DNA from: Flavobacterium chryseum
GTDB taxonomy: Bacteria; Bacteroidota; Bacteroidia; Flavobacteriales; Flavobacteriaceae
Direction: 5' to 3'
Assembly (NCBI RefSeq): GCF_004362015.1
Contig: NZ_SNWW01000004.1
Span: 374,136 to 438,135 of the forward strand
Length of the DNA stretch: 64,000 nucleotides
The first letter of the stretch is position 1. Each line of letters starts with the position of its first letter. Position numbers and translations under genes: made by a program. Shown here piece after piece: positions 36,985 to 45,167 of this stretch. The notes under the pieces are model-generated. The model saw only the letters and a list, made by a program, of their open reading frames with translations, was not told the origin of the DNA and searched no databases.

Positions 36985-38556
36985 ATGATGAAAACAAAAT
37001 ATATATTTAGAGGATTAATAGCCACAATACTTCTTGCAATTGGAATTTCAGGTTGTGAAAGTTATAACGAAGAGTTATTAGACGGCATAGGAAATACAAG
37101 AGAATTTTCTCCAATTGGACTTAAAGCCACAGTTAGAAATCAAACTACAGTTGAATTGAACTGGACTGTAAAAACTGAAGAAAACGCAGATCATTATATA
37201 GTTGAATTTAGTGCTGATGATCCAGAGTTTAAAACTATTTACAAAACAGTAAATGTAACTCCGGCAGAATTACCAATACAAGTAGCCTTAGAAGGAGAAA
37301 CTACGTATTCTATTAGAGTAAAAGCTGTAAGTGCAGCTGGTTTAGAAGACTCTAAATGGTCAGTTACTACAGCTGCAACATTATCGGAACAGATTTTCCT
37401 GCCAATTAAGGCAGAAGAAATCGAAGCAGGTTCTGTTACTTTGCGATGGACACCTAACAGCAATGTAACTCAAATTTTATTCCAGCCGGGTAATGTAGCT
37501 CACACTATAACACCAGAAGAAAAAACAGCGGGAGTGGCAGTTGTTACCGGTTTAACTGCAGAAACAAATTATACTGCTACTTTAAAGAATGGAACTAAAA
37601 CAAGAGGAATACTAACTTTTACGAGCGGTGTTGATCTTACAAAGGGTATTATAGTTAATCCACAAGATGATTTAATTGCTAAGGTAGCTCAGGCGCCAAC
37701 AGGATCTAGATTATTGCTTATGCCAGGTGTTTATCAAACAACAGGTGAGGTGATTGTAAACAAAACACTTATTTTTAGAGGTGTCAGACCAGAGAATAAA
37801 CCAAAACTGACGGTAAAATTTACTCTCGCTAATAATCCTGCTAATGCTGGCGAAGTAGTGAGTCTGTCTCTGATTGATCTGGACTTGAATGGAAAAACTT
37901 TAACTGGCGGTGCAATAGCAATTGGTTCAGCACAACCAGCGCCTTTAGGAGATGTTTTAATCAGCGCTTGTTATGTTCATGATTACCCTTCTCAACTTAT
38001 GTACGGAAATGCAGCAGCCAGATTAAAATCATTCACTGTAGATAATAGTATCATTAAAAATGTAAACACTGCCGGAGGTGCTGACTTTATAGATTTCAGA
38101 ACTACATATGTTGAAAATGTTACTTTAACAAGAAGTACATTTGATACTTGTTCTTCACGCGATTTTATACGTTTAGATGCCGCTGCTGGTTTATCAGGAA
38201 CAGGTTTGACAAGTAATGTAGTAATTGATGCATGTACTATATATGCTCCTGCACTGCCACTTACAAGTAGAATTTTATATGTACGTTTTGCAACAAATGT
38301 ATTAGCAGTTCGTAATACATTGTTGGCAGTTGGGTCAGCGGTTTATACAAACTCAGCCCTAACAAATGCTCCGGGATTTGGAAATAACAATAATTTTAAT
38401 TCAGCTAATTTAAAGCTGGTAGGAAATAATAACAGACCTGATACTGCAGCAACAACTCTGGATCCGCAGTTTTCAAATGCTGCTGGAGGAGATTTTACAA
38501 TTGCAAACCAAACTTTAAAAGATAATAAAATTGGTGATCCAAGATGGATTAAATAA
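36985..38556 (+). CDS. Lipoprotein with fibronectin III and DUF4957/DUF5123-type beta-helix
   Basis: 523 residues. Lipoprotein signal ending IGISGC (Cys24). One or two fibronectin III repeats (about 40-210, LKATVRNQTTVELNWTVK and VTLRWTPNSNVTQI) precede a right-handed beta-helix (about 230-523) with the DUF4957/DUF5123 pattern, including RLLLMPGVYQTTGEVIVNK. From my knowledge these proteins accompany SusCD in pectin-type loci and resemble pectate-lyase helices, but no catalytic motif is visible. A surface glycan-binding role is the best guess. Confidence 0.8.
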   Translation: MMKTKYIFRGLIATILLAIGISGCESYNEELLDGIGNTREFSPIGLKATVRNQTTVELNWTVKTEENADHYIVEFSADDPEFKTIYKTVNVTPAELPIQVALEGETTYSIRVKAVSAAGLEDSKWSVTTAATLSEQIFLPIKAEEIEAGSVTLRWTPNSNVTQILFQPGNVAHTITPEEKTAGVAVVTGLTAETNYTATLKNGTKTRGILTFTSGVDLTKGIIVNPQDDLIAKVAQAPTGSRLLLMPGVYQTTGEVIVNKTLIFRGVRPENKPKLTVKFTLANNPANAGEVVSLSLIDLDLNGKTLTGGAIAIGSAQPAPLGDVLISACYVHDYPSQLMYGNAAARLKSFTVDNSIIKNVNTAGGADFIDFRTTYVENVTLTRSTFDTCSSRDFIRLDAAAGLSGTGLTSNVVIDACTIYAPALPLTSRILYVRFATNVLAVRNTLLAVGSAVYTNSALTNAPGFGNNNNFNSANLKLVGNNNRPDTAATTLDPQFSNAAGGDFTIANQTLKDNKIGDPRWIK

Positions 38557-38577
38557 GAAATATTTACAAGTTAGTTT

Positions 38578-38613
38578 AAAAAGGGATGCAGTTTTTGCAT
38601 CCCTTTTTTTTTT
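38578..38613 (+). terminator. Intrinsic terminator of the SusCD operon
   Basis: Arms AAAAGGGATGCA and TGCATCCCTTTT with a short loop (38579-38607), followed by a T-tract. Confidence 0.92.
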
Positions 38614-38783
38614 AAATTAAAAATTAAAAAAATTCGCTTAATCTGCAAAATCTGCGAGAAACAACTTCATTCAATATCCAATCAAATTTTTATAACAAAT
38701 CCCGCAAGCGGAGCATGTGAAACTCTGTCCGTTTAATTTTATTTTCCGAAGGATCAAAAATCAATTTTTGGAAGAGAAGCGAT

Positions 38784-38984
38784 TTATTCTAATTCGATAC
38801 AGTCGAAAATATCATTTTGAAGCATTACTTCAGAAATCTCATCTTCGCTGTCGATTCTTAAAATGTTGTCACAATCCTCAAGGTCAAAATTCCATAACGC
38901 GTGAGGTAATAATTCGTGAAGTACAACAGTTGCTGATTCTAATTTTGATTTTGAATCAACAGTAGTTTTAAAAACATAAATCAT
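38784..38984 (-). CDS. Small conserved hypothetical protein, ferredoxin-like or HMA-like fold
   Basis: 66 residues from ATG 38984; eight more codons upstream in frame are poorly supported. It begins MIYVFKTTVD and contains LLPHALWNFDLEDCDNILRID, with a C-terminal FDCIELE. The strand-helix-strand-strand-helix-strand order resembles heavy-metal-associated domains, but CxxC is missing, so metal binding is doubtful. Genes of this kind are frequent in Flavobacteriia as I recall; function unknown. Confidence 0.6.
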   Translation of the reverse strand: MIYVFKTTVDSKSKLESATVVLHELLPHALWNFDLEDCDNILRIDSEDEISEVMLQNDIFDCIELE

Positions 38985-39055
38985 AATTTGCTCTTTTTTA
39001 CCGTGCAAATTTCAACCAAAGTGCCACTATTTTTCTAGGATTTCGTAATCAATAA

Positions 39056-39976
39056 TTAGGACTTATCAATCAATTTTCGATATTGAACAGGCGTAATTCC
39101 TTCCTGTTTTTTAAAGAAACGGCTAAAGTAAGAATGATCCTCATGCCCAACTTGTATTGCGATTTCACTGACAGAAAGTGTAGTTTGAAACAGTAAATAT
39201 TTAGCTTCTAATAAAATGGTTTCATCAATCCATTGAGCTGCCGACTTGCCAGTTACAGCTTTTACCGATTTGTTTAAATGATTTGGCGTAATATTAAGTT
39301 CTGAAGCGTAATACTTAACCTGATGATGGGTTTTGATATTCTCATGAATTAATTCCTTAAACTTACCCGTAATAACTTCAGCCGCCGAAATACTTTTAGA
39401 AGGTTTAACCGAATTTTTATTCATTTCATAAAACAAAGCAATTAAATAGGCCTGCACAATATTCAGGTTTGCGGTGTCATTTTCAGTGTATTCTTTTTCT
39501 AACCGATTTAAAACAGAAGTTACAGCATGAACCTCATCATTTGTCAAAGTTATTTTGGGATTTCCCGATATTTTTAAAAAATCAAATTCATTAAGTATTT
39601 CGCGGTTGGCGTATTTCCCAATTAAAATATCAGGATGAAAGTGGCAAACGTAACCTGTATGTTTAGTATTAACATCTTTAATCGAAAAAATCTGACCAGC
39701 GGGAACCATAATAATTTCATTCGAAACTGTTTGATATTCTTCGTAACCTACTTTCATTTCGTGAAATCCCGAAGTAATAAATAGTAAAGTGTGACAGCTG
39801 TGTTTACAAGCCGGAACGGGGTATTGTAATCCCATCATTTCTTCCATTTTTAAACAAAAAAAATGATCAGAATTCGATTTAAAAAGTAAATGCATCGGAT
39901 TCTCTTCACCAAGAAATCGGTCACGAAATCCTTTGGCGCCGTATGTTTTTACTTTTTCATCGGGTTTTGTTTTCAT
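39056..39976 (-). CDS. AraC family transcriptional regulator
   Basis: 306 residues. An N-terminal cupin-like sensor (about 35-150, with HTLLFITSGFHEMKVGYEEY) is followed by a C-terminal double HTH (about 205-305): VKYYASELNITPNHLNKSVKAVTGKSAAQWI and LSVSEIAIQVGHEDHSYFSRFFKKQEGITPVQYRK. Its start overlaps the stop of the preceding gene by four bases, so the two are translated together. Target unknown; the partner is the only nearby candidate. Confidence 0.9.
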   Translation of the reverse strand: MKTKPDEKVKTYGAKGFRDRFLGEENPMHLLFKSNSDHFFCLKMEEMMGLQYPVPACKHSCHTLLFITSGFHEMKVGYEEYQTVSNEIIMVPAGQIFSIKDVNTKHTGYVCHFHPDILIGKYANREILNEFDFLKISGNPKITLTNDEVHAVTSVLNRLEKEYTENDTANLNIVQAYLIALFYEMNKNSVKPSKSISAAEVITGKFKELIHENIKTHHQVKYYASELNITPNHLNKSVKAVTGKSAAQWIDETILLEAKYLLFQTTLSVSEIAIQVGHEDHSYFSRFFKKQEGITPVQYRKLIDKS

Positions 39977-40545
39977 TGCTTAAAATAGTACAATCTAAAA
40001 TCAAGCAATTGGCAAAGTGCATGATGTTTTTGATACAATTCTTCTACAACCTCAATAAGATCGTCGTTGTCCTGATATAAACTAAAAAACGCTTTATCAA
40101 TCGTGCTGCAGCTTGCAATTTTATTATAAGTAGATCCGTAACCCGAAATAGCGCGCGCGCCGGTTACATCCAGAAAATATTGTGCTTCTTCTTCGCTTAA
40201 ATCTAATATTTTTTTGTTGGCAAAATGAATCACTTTTCCTTTCATTTTTCCTTCAAAAAGTTCGGCAATTTCTTCAAGACTGTAATAATAATCATGAAGG
40301 CAAATATTGTTTTCCTGACCCGGCATTACCAGATAAATAATTTCATAATCCTTAAAATTATGATCTTCATAAAGCAATACATTCAAACTTTCTTCTAAAC
40401 CTTCAATTGTGTCACAGGTTTTATAAATGCTCGCAATACCTTGGTCAATCGCAATTTCTTCCAGATTTTTGACCACATCTGTAGTTATGATTTCATCTAC
40501 ATCCGGAACACCTTCGAGGCAGAAAATAAATTTTTCAGTATCCAT
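39973..40545 (-). CDS. Hypothetical protein co-translated with an AraC regulator
   Basis: 190 residues from ATG 40545; an in-frame start at 40584 would add 13. Begins MDTEKFIFCLEGVPDVDEII and contains alternating strands and helices, with KVIHFANKKILDLSEEEAQYF and a GARAISGYGSTY motif, ending LDFRLYYFKQ. I recall Flavobacterium proteins of this type (DUF6642-like) but cannot confirm it. The acidic, soluble, alpha/beta composition and the overlap with the AraC gene suggest a sensor or effector partner. Confidence 0.65.
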   Translation of the reverse strand: MDTEKFIFCLEGVPDVDEIITTDVVKNLEEIAIDQGIASIYKTCDTIEGLEESLNVLLYEDHNFKDYEIIYLVMPGQENNICLHDYYYSLEEIAELFEGKMKGKVIHFANKKILDLSEEEAQYFLDVTGARAISGYGSTYNKIASCSTIDKAFFSLYQDNDDLIEVVEELYQKHHALCQLLDFRLYYFKQ

Positions 40546-40690
40546 ATTATTGTCTTTTGGTTCTTGGAAAAACTGCTTTGACAAATATATTTTTTTATAT
40601 GGAGAAACTGTTATGAGATTTGGATTTTAACTTGTTTTTTAAATTAATAAATAAAAATATTATTATTGATACAAAGGTAAAAATTTAATA

Positions 40691-41389
40691 TTAAGTGATT
40701 TCTATTATTACAAAAGTAGAATTGTCAATCATTTTTTTGCTTTTAACTAAAGAGGCTAACTCATCTCCAAAAATATTTAAGTTTTTATTTTTAATTGATA
40801 AATCCCGAAACTCAATTTTACTTATTAGCTCATGAATCCCATCTGATGTAATTATTATTCTATCTTTAGGCTCTAAATCGAAATAAAAAGGTTGAATTAA
40901 AATTTTATCTTTCATACCTATTGCGCTTTCAATTACATTTTTTCTAGGATAATTATTCATTTCTTCGAAAGATAGCTTTCCAGCCTTATATAATCTTTTA
41001 GCTTCTGTGTGATTTTGAGTTAATTGTTTAATACCATTTCTTCTCAAAACGCAAAGTCTACTATCTCCGAGATGTATACCTTTGAGTTTATTTTTCGAAA
41101 TTAAGCAGGCTGTAAATGTAGTTGCCATCCCTTTATAATTAGAATCTTTTTCTTGATAATCTAATACTGTATTATGTATTGATTCTATAATTAAAGCAAG
41201 GTTGTCTTCATATGAATGAACAGATTCAAGAAATTTATCAACGCTAAGTTGAGATGCAAATTTACCATTGTTTGCTCCTCCGACTCCATCAGCTACACAA
41301 GCGATCAAAATATTATTTTGATTTTTAATTCCAAATGAATCTTGATTTTCAGTTCGGGGACCAATTTCTGTAAATTGATATATTTCCAT
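40691..41389 (-). CDS. PP2C-family protein phosphatase
   Basis: 232 residues. Starts almost at motif 1: GPRTENQDSFG (10-20) with the Asp that binds metal, then CVADGVGGANNGKFAS (31-46). GDSRLCVLRR appears near 120, IITSDGIHELI near 185, and the C-terminus reads DNSTFVIIEI, so all PP2C metal and phosphate residues appear present. Dephosphorylates Ser/Thr. Three bases downstream of the kinase gene, forming a two-gene writer/eraser module. No regulatory domain. Confidence 0.92.
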   Translation of the reverse strand: MEIYQFTEIGPRTENQDSFGIKNQNNILIACVADGVGGANNGKFASQLSVDKFLESVHSYEDNLALIIESIHNTVLDYQEKDSNYKGMATTFTACLISKNKLKGIHLGDSRLCVLRRNGIKQLTQNHTEAKRLYKAGKLSFEEMNNYPRKNVIESAIGMKDKILIQPFYFDLEPKDRIIITSDGIHELISKIEFRDLSIKNKNLNIFGDELASLVKSKKMIDNSTFVIIEIT

Positions 41390-41392
41390 TTT

Positions 41393-42712
41393 TTATATTT
41401 TTTTATAGGCAGTAATCAATTGGGGATGTAAAGTATTAATTGAAAGACTTATTGAATGAGTGAGATGTATAATAGCTTGTTTTGCTTTAGATGAATCTGT
41501 AATGAATTCAATAGCTAATCTTTTTGCTAAATTTATTTCCATTTTATGGGTTACATAACTTACAAACATACGCTCAACATACCATCTATTATGTCCAGTT
41601 CCTAGATAAAGCATTGCCATTAGACATTCAGACTTAACGTTTAATTTACAAACATCGATAAATTTAGAAAGTTTTATTGAAAGGGCGTCACAATATTCAA
41701 AATTAAAAGCTGTATTTCTAATCCATCGTGCATATAATATTCCTAATCTATTTCCATGATTAATATAATTATCTAAAAGAAAATTTAATTGAAAGATTGT
41801 AATTTTTTGCATTAAGAGGGATGAGTCTTCATGATCAAATTTATCTTCAATAAATGAAATTATTTTATTCCAATAATCCTCACTTATATCTTCTGGTTCT
41901 TTTTCTAAATATGCAAATAATTCTTCATTTTCTGTAGTTTTTGAGCTTAAATCTATTTCTCCCAAAGATAATAATGCTTCTCTTAAATCTTTTACAGATT
42001 TAAATCTTCTAGATGGATCTTTTCTCGTGCAATTTCGTAGAATACCAGAATATTCATTATCTTCATCTATTTCTCCACAGGGTATCCGTTCTTCATTACC
42101 AATGAAATCGTGAATTATACAACCTATAGAATATATATCAGATTGTGCACTTGAATTTTTTAAATCTTTAACAATTTCGGGTGCTGTGTAATAATCAGAA
42201 CCCATTCTCATTCCAGTCTGAGTTAGTGAAGAAAGTCGAGTTTGATTTATTGACATTAATCCAAAATCTCCAATCGCATAGTAATCGCGTCCATTTTTAA
42301 AACGAAGTATATTTGCCGGTTTTAAGTCTCGATGATAAATTTCCATTGAGTGTAATTCTTCAAGACCAGCTAGAATATCCAAGATACAATCCATAAATTT
42401 ACCACCAAGTGTTAAGTCTTTCATCATATCTTCATATAACGAAGCTTCGGCAAGTTTCATTACAAAATATGGTGGTTCTTCTTCTAAAAATGTATGTGTA
42501 ATTGGAACAATATTATAATGATTAATTTCATTTTGAATTTTGGCTTCTCTAATGAATCTTTTCTTGACATTTTCTTCAAGTTCTTTTGGAAAACTTGGCC
42601 CTTGATTTATTGAAAAAGTTTTCTTTGCATATTCAACACCATTTGTATCTGATACTTTATCCACAATTCCAAATCCTCCATTCCCTTTGTTTATGATAAA
42701 TTTGAACTCCAT
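41393..42712 (-). CDS. Hanks-type serine/threonine protein kinase
   Basis: 439 residues. Kinase domain 1-250: glycine loop KGNGGFGIVD (9-18), VEYAKK with the ATP lysine (30/31), Glu near 56, HRDLKPAN (127-134), DFG (149-151) and YTAPE (175-179). No transmembrane helix, PASTA or other known sensor follows. The C-terminal 170-190 residues are an all-helical region with no family I recognise. Paired with a PP2C phosphatase on the same transcript. The AT-rich composition suggests acquisition. Substrate unknown. Confidence 0.9.
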   Translation of the reverse strand: MEFKFIINKGNGGFGIVDKVSDTNGVEYAKKTFSINQGPSFPKELEENVKKRFIREAKIQNEINHYNIVPITHTFLEEEPPYFVMKLAEASLYEDMMKDLTLGGKFMDCILDILAGLEELHSMEIYHRDLKPANILRFKNGRDYYAIGDFGLMSINQTRLSSLTQTGMRMGSDYYTAPEIVKDLKNSSAQSDIYSIGCIIHDFIGNEERIPCGEIDEDNEYSGILRNCTRKDPSRRFKSVKDLREALLSLGEIDLSSKTTENEELFAYLEKEPEDISEDYWNKIISFIEDKFDHEDSSLLMQKITIFQLNFLLDNYINHGNRLGILYARWIRNTAFNFEYCDALSIKLSKFIDVCKLNVKSECLMAMLYLGTGHNRWYVERMFVSYVTHKMEINLAKRLAIEFITDSSKAKQAIIHLTHSISLSINTLHPQLITAYKKI

Positions 42713-43044
42713 ATTAATTGGTTTTTAGTTAGTTATGAGTTTTTTTGAAGATCTTAATAAACTGAAATTTAGTTATAAAATTAATTCTGAAAATATTATT
42801 AAGTTCTTGTAAAGTAGAATTAACAATCTCACAAACATCATAATAATTATAAAATAAAGACTAAGTATAAATACCTGATTTAACATAAGAATAAATCCTA
42901 AAAGTCAAAAACTTGAAAATTAATATTTATATGTTAAAGTATTTTGATACAATTTAGAACAATCGAAATCAGTTATTTGTGATGATCTATAACTAATTTT
43001 GATGTAATGAATTTTTCATTTCCAAATCAAATAAAAAAGTCAAA
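42713..43044. other. Divergent AT-rich promoter region between kinase and radical SAM genes
   Basis: No coding frame. TAATTTTG at 42994-43001 fits the -7 consensus for the plus-strand gene, with TTTG at 42976-42979, but the 14-base spacer is short. The minus promoter for the kinase is not identified. Confidence 0.45.
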
Positions 43045-44304
43045 ATGGTAAACGAGAGAGTGATGGAGAAGTTGAGCATATTAGCCGATGCGGCAAAATA
43101 TGATGTCTCGTGTTCGTCTAGTGGGAGCAAGCGTCAGAATAAAGATAAAGGACTAGGAGATGCAAAAGGTTACGGTATTTGTCATGCTTACACCGAAGAC
43201 GGACGTTGTGTATCATTACTAAAAATTCTACTGACGAACCATTGCATTTTCGATTGCGCGTATTGCGTAAGCAGAAAAAGCAATGATATTAAAAGAGCCG
43301 CTTTTACGGTGCAGGAAGTGGTTGATCTAACCATTGGTTTTTACAGAAGAAATTATATTGAAGGATTATTTTTGAGTTCGGGTATTTTTGATAATCCCGA
43401 TTATACGATGGAACGTTTGGTTCGAATTGCCAAGAAATTGCGTTTGGAGGAAAACTTTAATGGATATATTCACCTAAAAGCCATTCCGGGCGCAAGCGAT
43501 GAATTGATGAAACAAGCCGGAATTTATGCCGATCGTTTAAGTGTAAATGTCGAAATGCCAACCGAACAAAGTCTAAAATTATTGGCTCCGGATAAAAACC
43601 ATATTGATGTCATTAAACCAATGGAATATCTGAAAAATGAAATCGTTGGTCATAAAGAAGAAAAAAAATTAAACTATAAAACACCCGTTTTTGCTCCCGC
43701 AGGGCAAAGTACACAAATGGTTATTGGCGCCACAAAAGAAAGTGATCTGGAAATTCTGGGTATGGCAGATTATTTTTATCAGAAGATGAATATGAAGCGG
43801 GTTTATTATTCGGGATATGTGCCTATTAGTTATGACAGCAGGCTTCCGGCTATTGGAACTCCGGTTCCTATAATACGTGAAAACCGTTTGTATCAGGCCG
43901 ATTGGTTGGTTCGTTTTTACGGATTTAATGTAAATGAAATTGTAGGTTTCAATCAGCCAAATCTTGATCTTGACATCGACCCGAAACTGGGTTGGGCTTT
44001 GCGAAACCTCAACCAATTTCCGGTTGATATTAATACGGCCGATTTAGAATTGATAAAACGCATTCCCGGAATTGGCTATTTGAGCGCCAAAAAAATTGTA
44101 GCGGCGAGACAATTTAAAAAACTGGTTCCAGATGATTTAAAAAAATTGGGAATTGCTTACACGCGCGCCAAATATTTTCTGGCTTTTGCAACGCCATTTC
44201 AGTTGCAGCGGGATTTAACTTCAATTCAAATTAAAGATCAAATTTTAAATCTTCAAAACAGTAAATATAAAAATGACTTCTCGAATCAACTTGCTTTATT
44301 TTAA
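43045..44304 (+). CDS. Radical SAM protein of the putative DNA modification/repair family (TIGR03916-like)
   Basis: 419 residues. The radical SAM cysteines are Cys67, Cys71 and Cys74 in NHCIFDCAYCVSRKSND, so a 4Fe-4S cluster and SAM chemistry are expected. The N-terminal cap has KYDVSCSSSG. The C-terminal third carries a helix-hairpin-helix DNA-binding motif, LIKRIPGIGYLSAKKIVAA, near 330-350. Known only as a putative DNA repair family; substrate unproven. Its partner gene begins five bases later. Confidence 0.88.
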   Translation: MVNERVMEKLSILADAAKYDVSCSSSGSKRQNKDKGLGDAKGYGICHAYTEDGRCVSLLKILLTNHCIFDCAYCVSRKSNDIKRAAFTVQEVVDLTIGFYRRNYIEGLFLSSGIFDNPDYTMERLVRIAKKLRLEENFNGYIHLKAIPGASDELMKQAGIYADRLSVNVEMPTEQSLKLLAPDKNHIDVIKPMEYLKNEIVGHKEEKKLNYKTPVFAPAGQSTQMVIGATKESDLEILGMADYFYQKMNMKRVYYSGYVPISYDSRLPAIGTPVPIIRENRLYQADWLVRFYGFNVNEIVGFNQPNLDLDIDPKLGWALRNLNQFPVDINTADLELIKRIPGIGYLSAKKIVAARQFKKLVPDDLKKLGIAYTRAKYFLAFATPFQLQRDLTSIQIKDQILNLQNSKYKNDFSNQLALF

Positions 44305-44309
44305 TTGAG

Positions 44310-45092
44310 ATGATACAGCTAATTTATGACGGAACTTTTGAAGGCTGGCTAACAGCGGTATTTGAAATTTATGAATATAAATTTGATGATGTTGTTTTTG
44401 CTAAAAATGAAGCTTCAGCAGCTTTGCTTTTTTCGACGCACCATAATGTAACGACAGAGGAAGAAAAAGCAAACCGTGTTTTAAGCGGATTGAAAAAACG
44501 CCTTTCACCAGGAGGATTTTCAGACTTTTACAAAGCATTTTTTTCTGATGTGGAGGAGATCGAACAAATTATGTTTCAATTTGCGAAATATACATTGGCA
44601 AGTCCAAAAAATATTGAAGGAGATTTTAGCAACAGTGCAGTTTGGAACTTAAGAAATGCAACCAGAATGACCAGAAGAGAAGCGCACCGCATGGAAGCCT
44701 TTGTGCGTTTTAAACTCACAAAAGATAAATTATATTATGCCATTGTTGAACCTGATTGTAATGTCTTGCCAGTTATTGAAAGCCATTTTAAAAAACGCTA
44801 CGCAGACCAACGTTGGTTAATATACGATGCAAAGCGCAAATATGGTATTTACTATGACCTTGAAAATGTTTCAACTATAGAATTGCAATTTAATACAGAT
44901 TCTAATTCTTCTAAATTCCTGGCTGAAATATGCGATGAACAGGAGGAATTTTTTCAGAGTCTTTGGCGTTGTTTTTTCAACAGCGTAAATATTGAATCCA
45001 GAAAAAACATGAAACTTCATATTAAGCATATGCCAAAACGATACTGGAAGAATTTGACAGAGAAAATTCCTGATTTAAAAGGAAGAGTTTAA
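44310..45092 (+). CDS. TIGR03915-like putative DNA metabolism protein
   Basis: 260 residues, always paired with the radical SAM gene in my experience of these genomes. It begins MIQLIYDGTFEGWLTAVFEIYE, contains VWNLRNATRMTRREAHRMEAFVRF near 110-133 and RWLIYDAKRKYGIYYD near 170-185. Globular, mostly soluble. No catalytic motif I can name. The functional link is inferred from the five-base spacing and shared terminator. Confidence 0.8.
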   Translation: MIQLIYDGTFEGWLTAVFEIYEYKFDDVVFAKNEASAALLFSTHHNVTTEEEKANRVLSGLKKRLSPGGFSDFYKAFFSDVEEIEQIMFQFAKYTLASPKNIEGDFSNSAVWNLRNATRMTRREAHRMEAFVRFKLTKDKLYYAIVEPDCNVLPVIESHFKKRYADQRWLIYDAKRKYGIYYDLENVSTIELQFNTDSNSSKFLAEICDEQEEFFQSLWRCFFNSVNIESRKNMKLHIKHMPKRYWKNLTEKIPDLKGRV

Positions 45093-45102
45093 TCGTTTAA
45101 AA

Positions 45103-45152
45103 GAAAAAAGTATTAGGTGATTTTACACTTTAAAATTACCTAATACTTTATA
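45103..45152. terminator. Bidirectional terminator between convergent genes
   Basis: 19-bp arms (45107-45125 and 45131-45149) with one mismatch, an A-rich left flank and a T-rich right end. It separates the TIGR03915-like gene from the convergent GH130 gene. Confidence 0.85.
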
Positions 45153-45167
45153 ACTATAATTTATTTG

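Noticed and set aside
31875..38556. SusCD locus as a complete pectin-degradation locus
   Set aside because: No lyase or hydrolase motif can be seen, so naming a substrate would be a guess.
38690..38783. Possible short gene after the SusCD terminator
   Set aside because: No open frame of coding character with a start or conserved motif.
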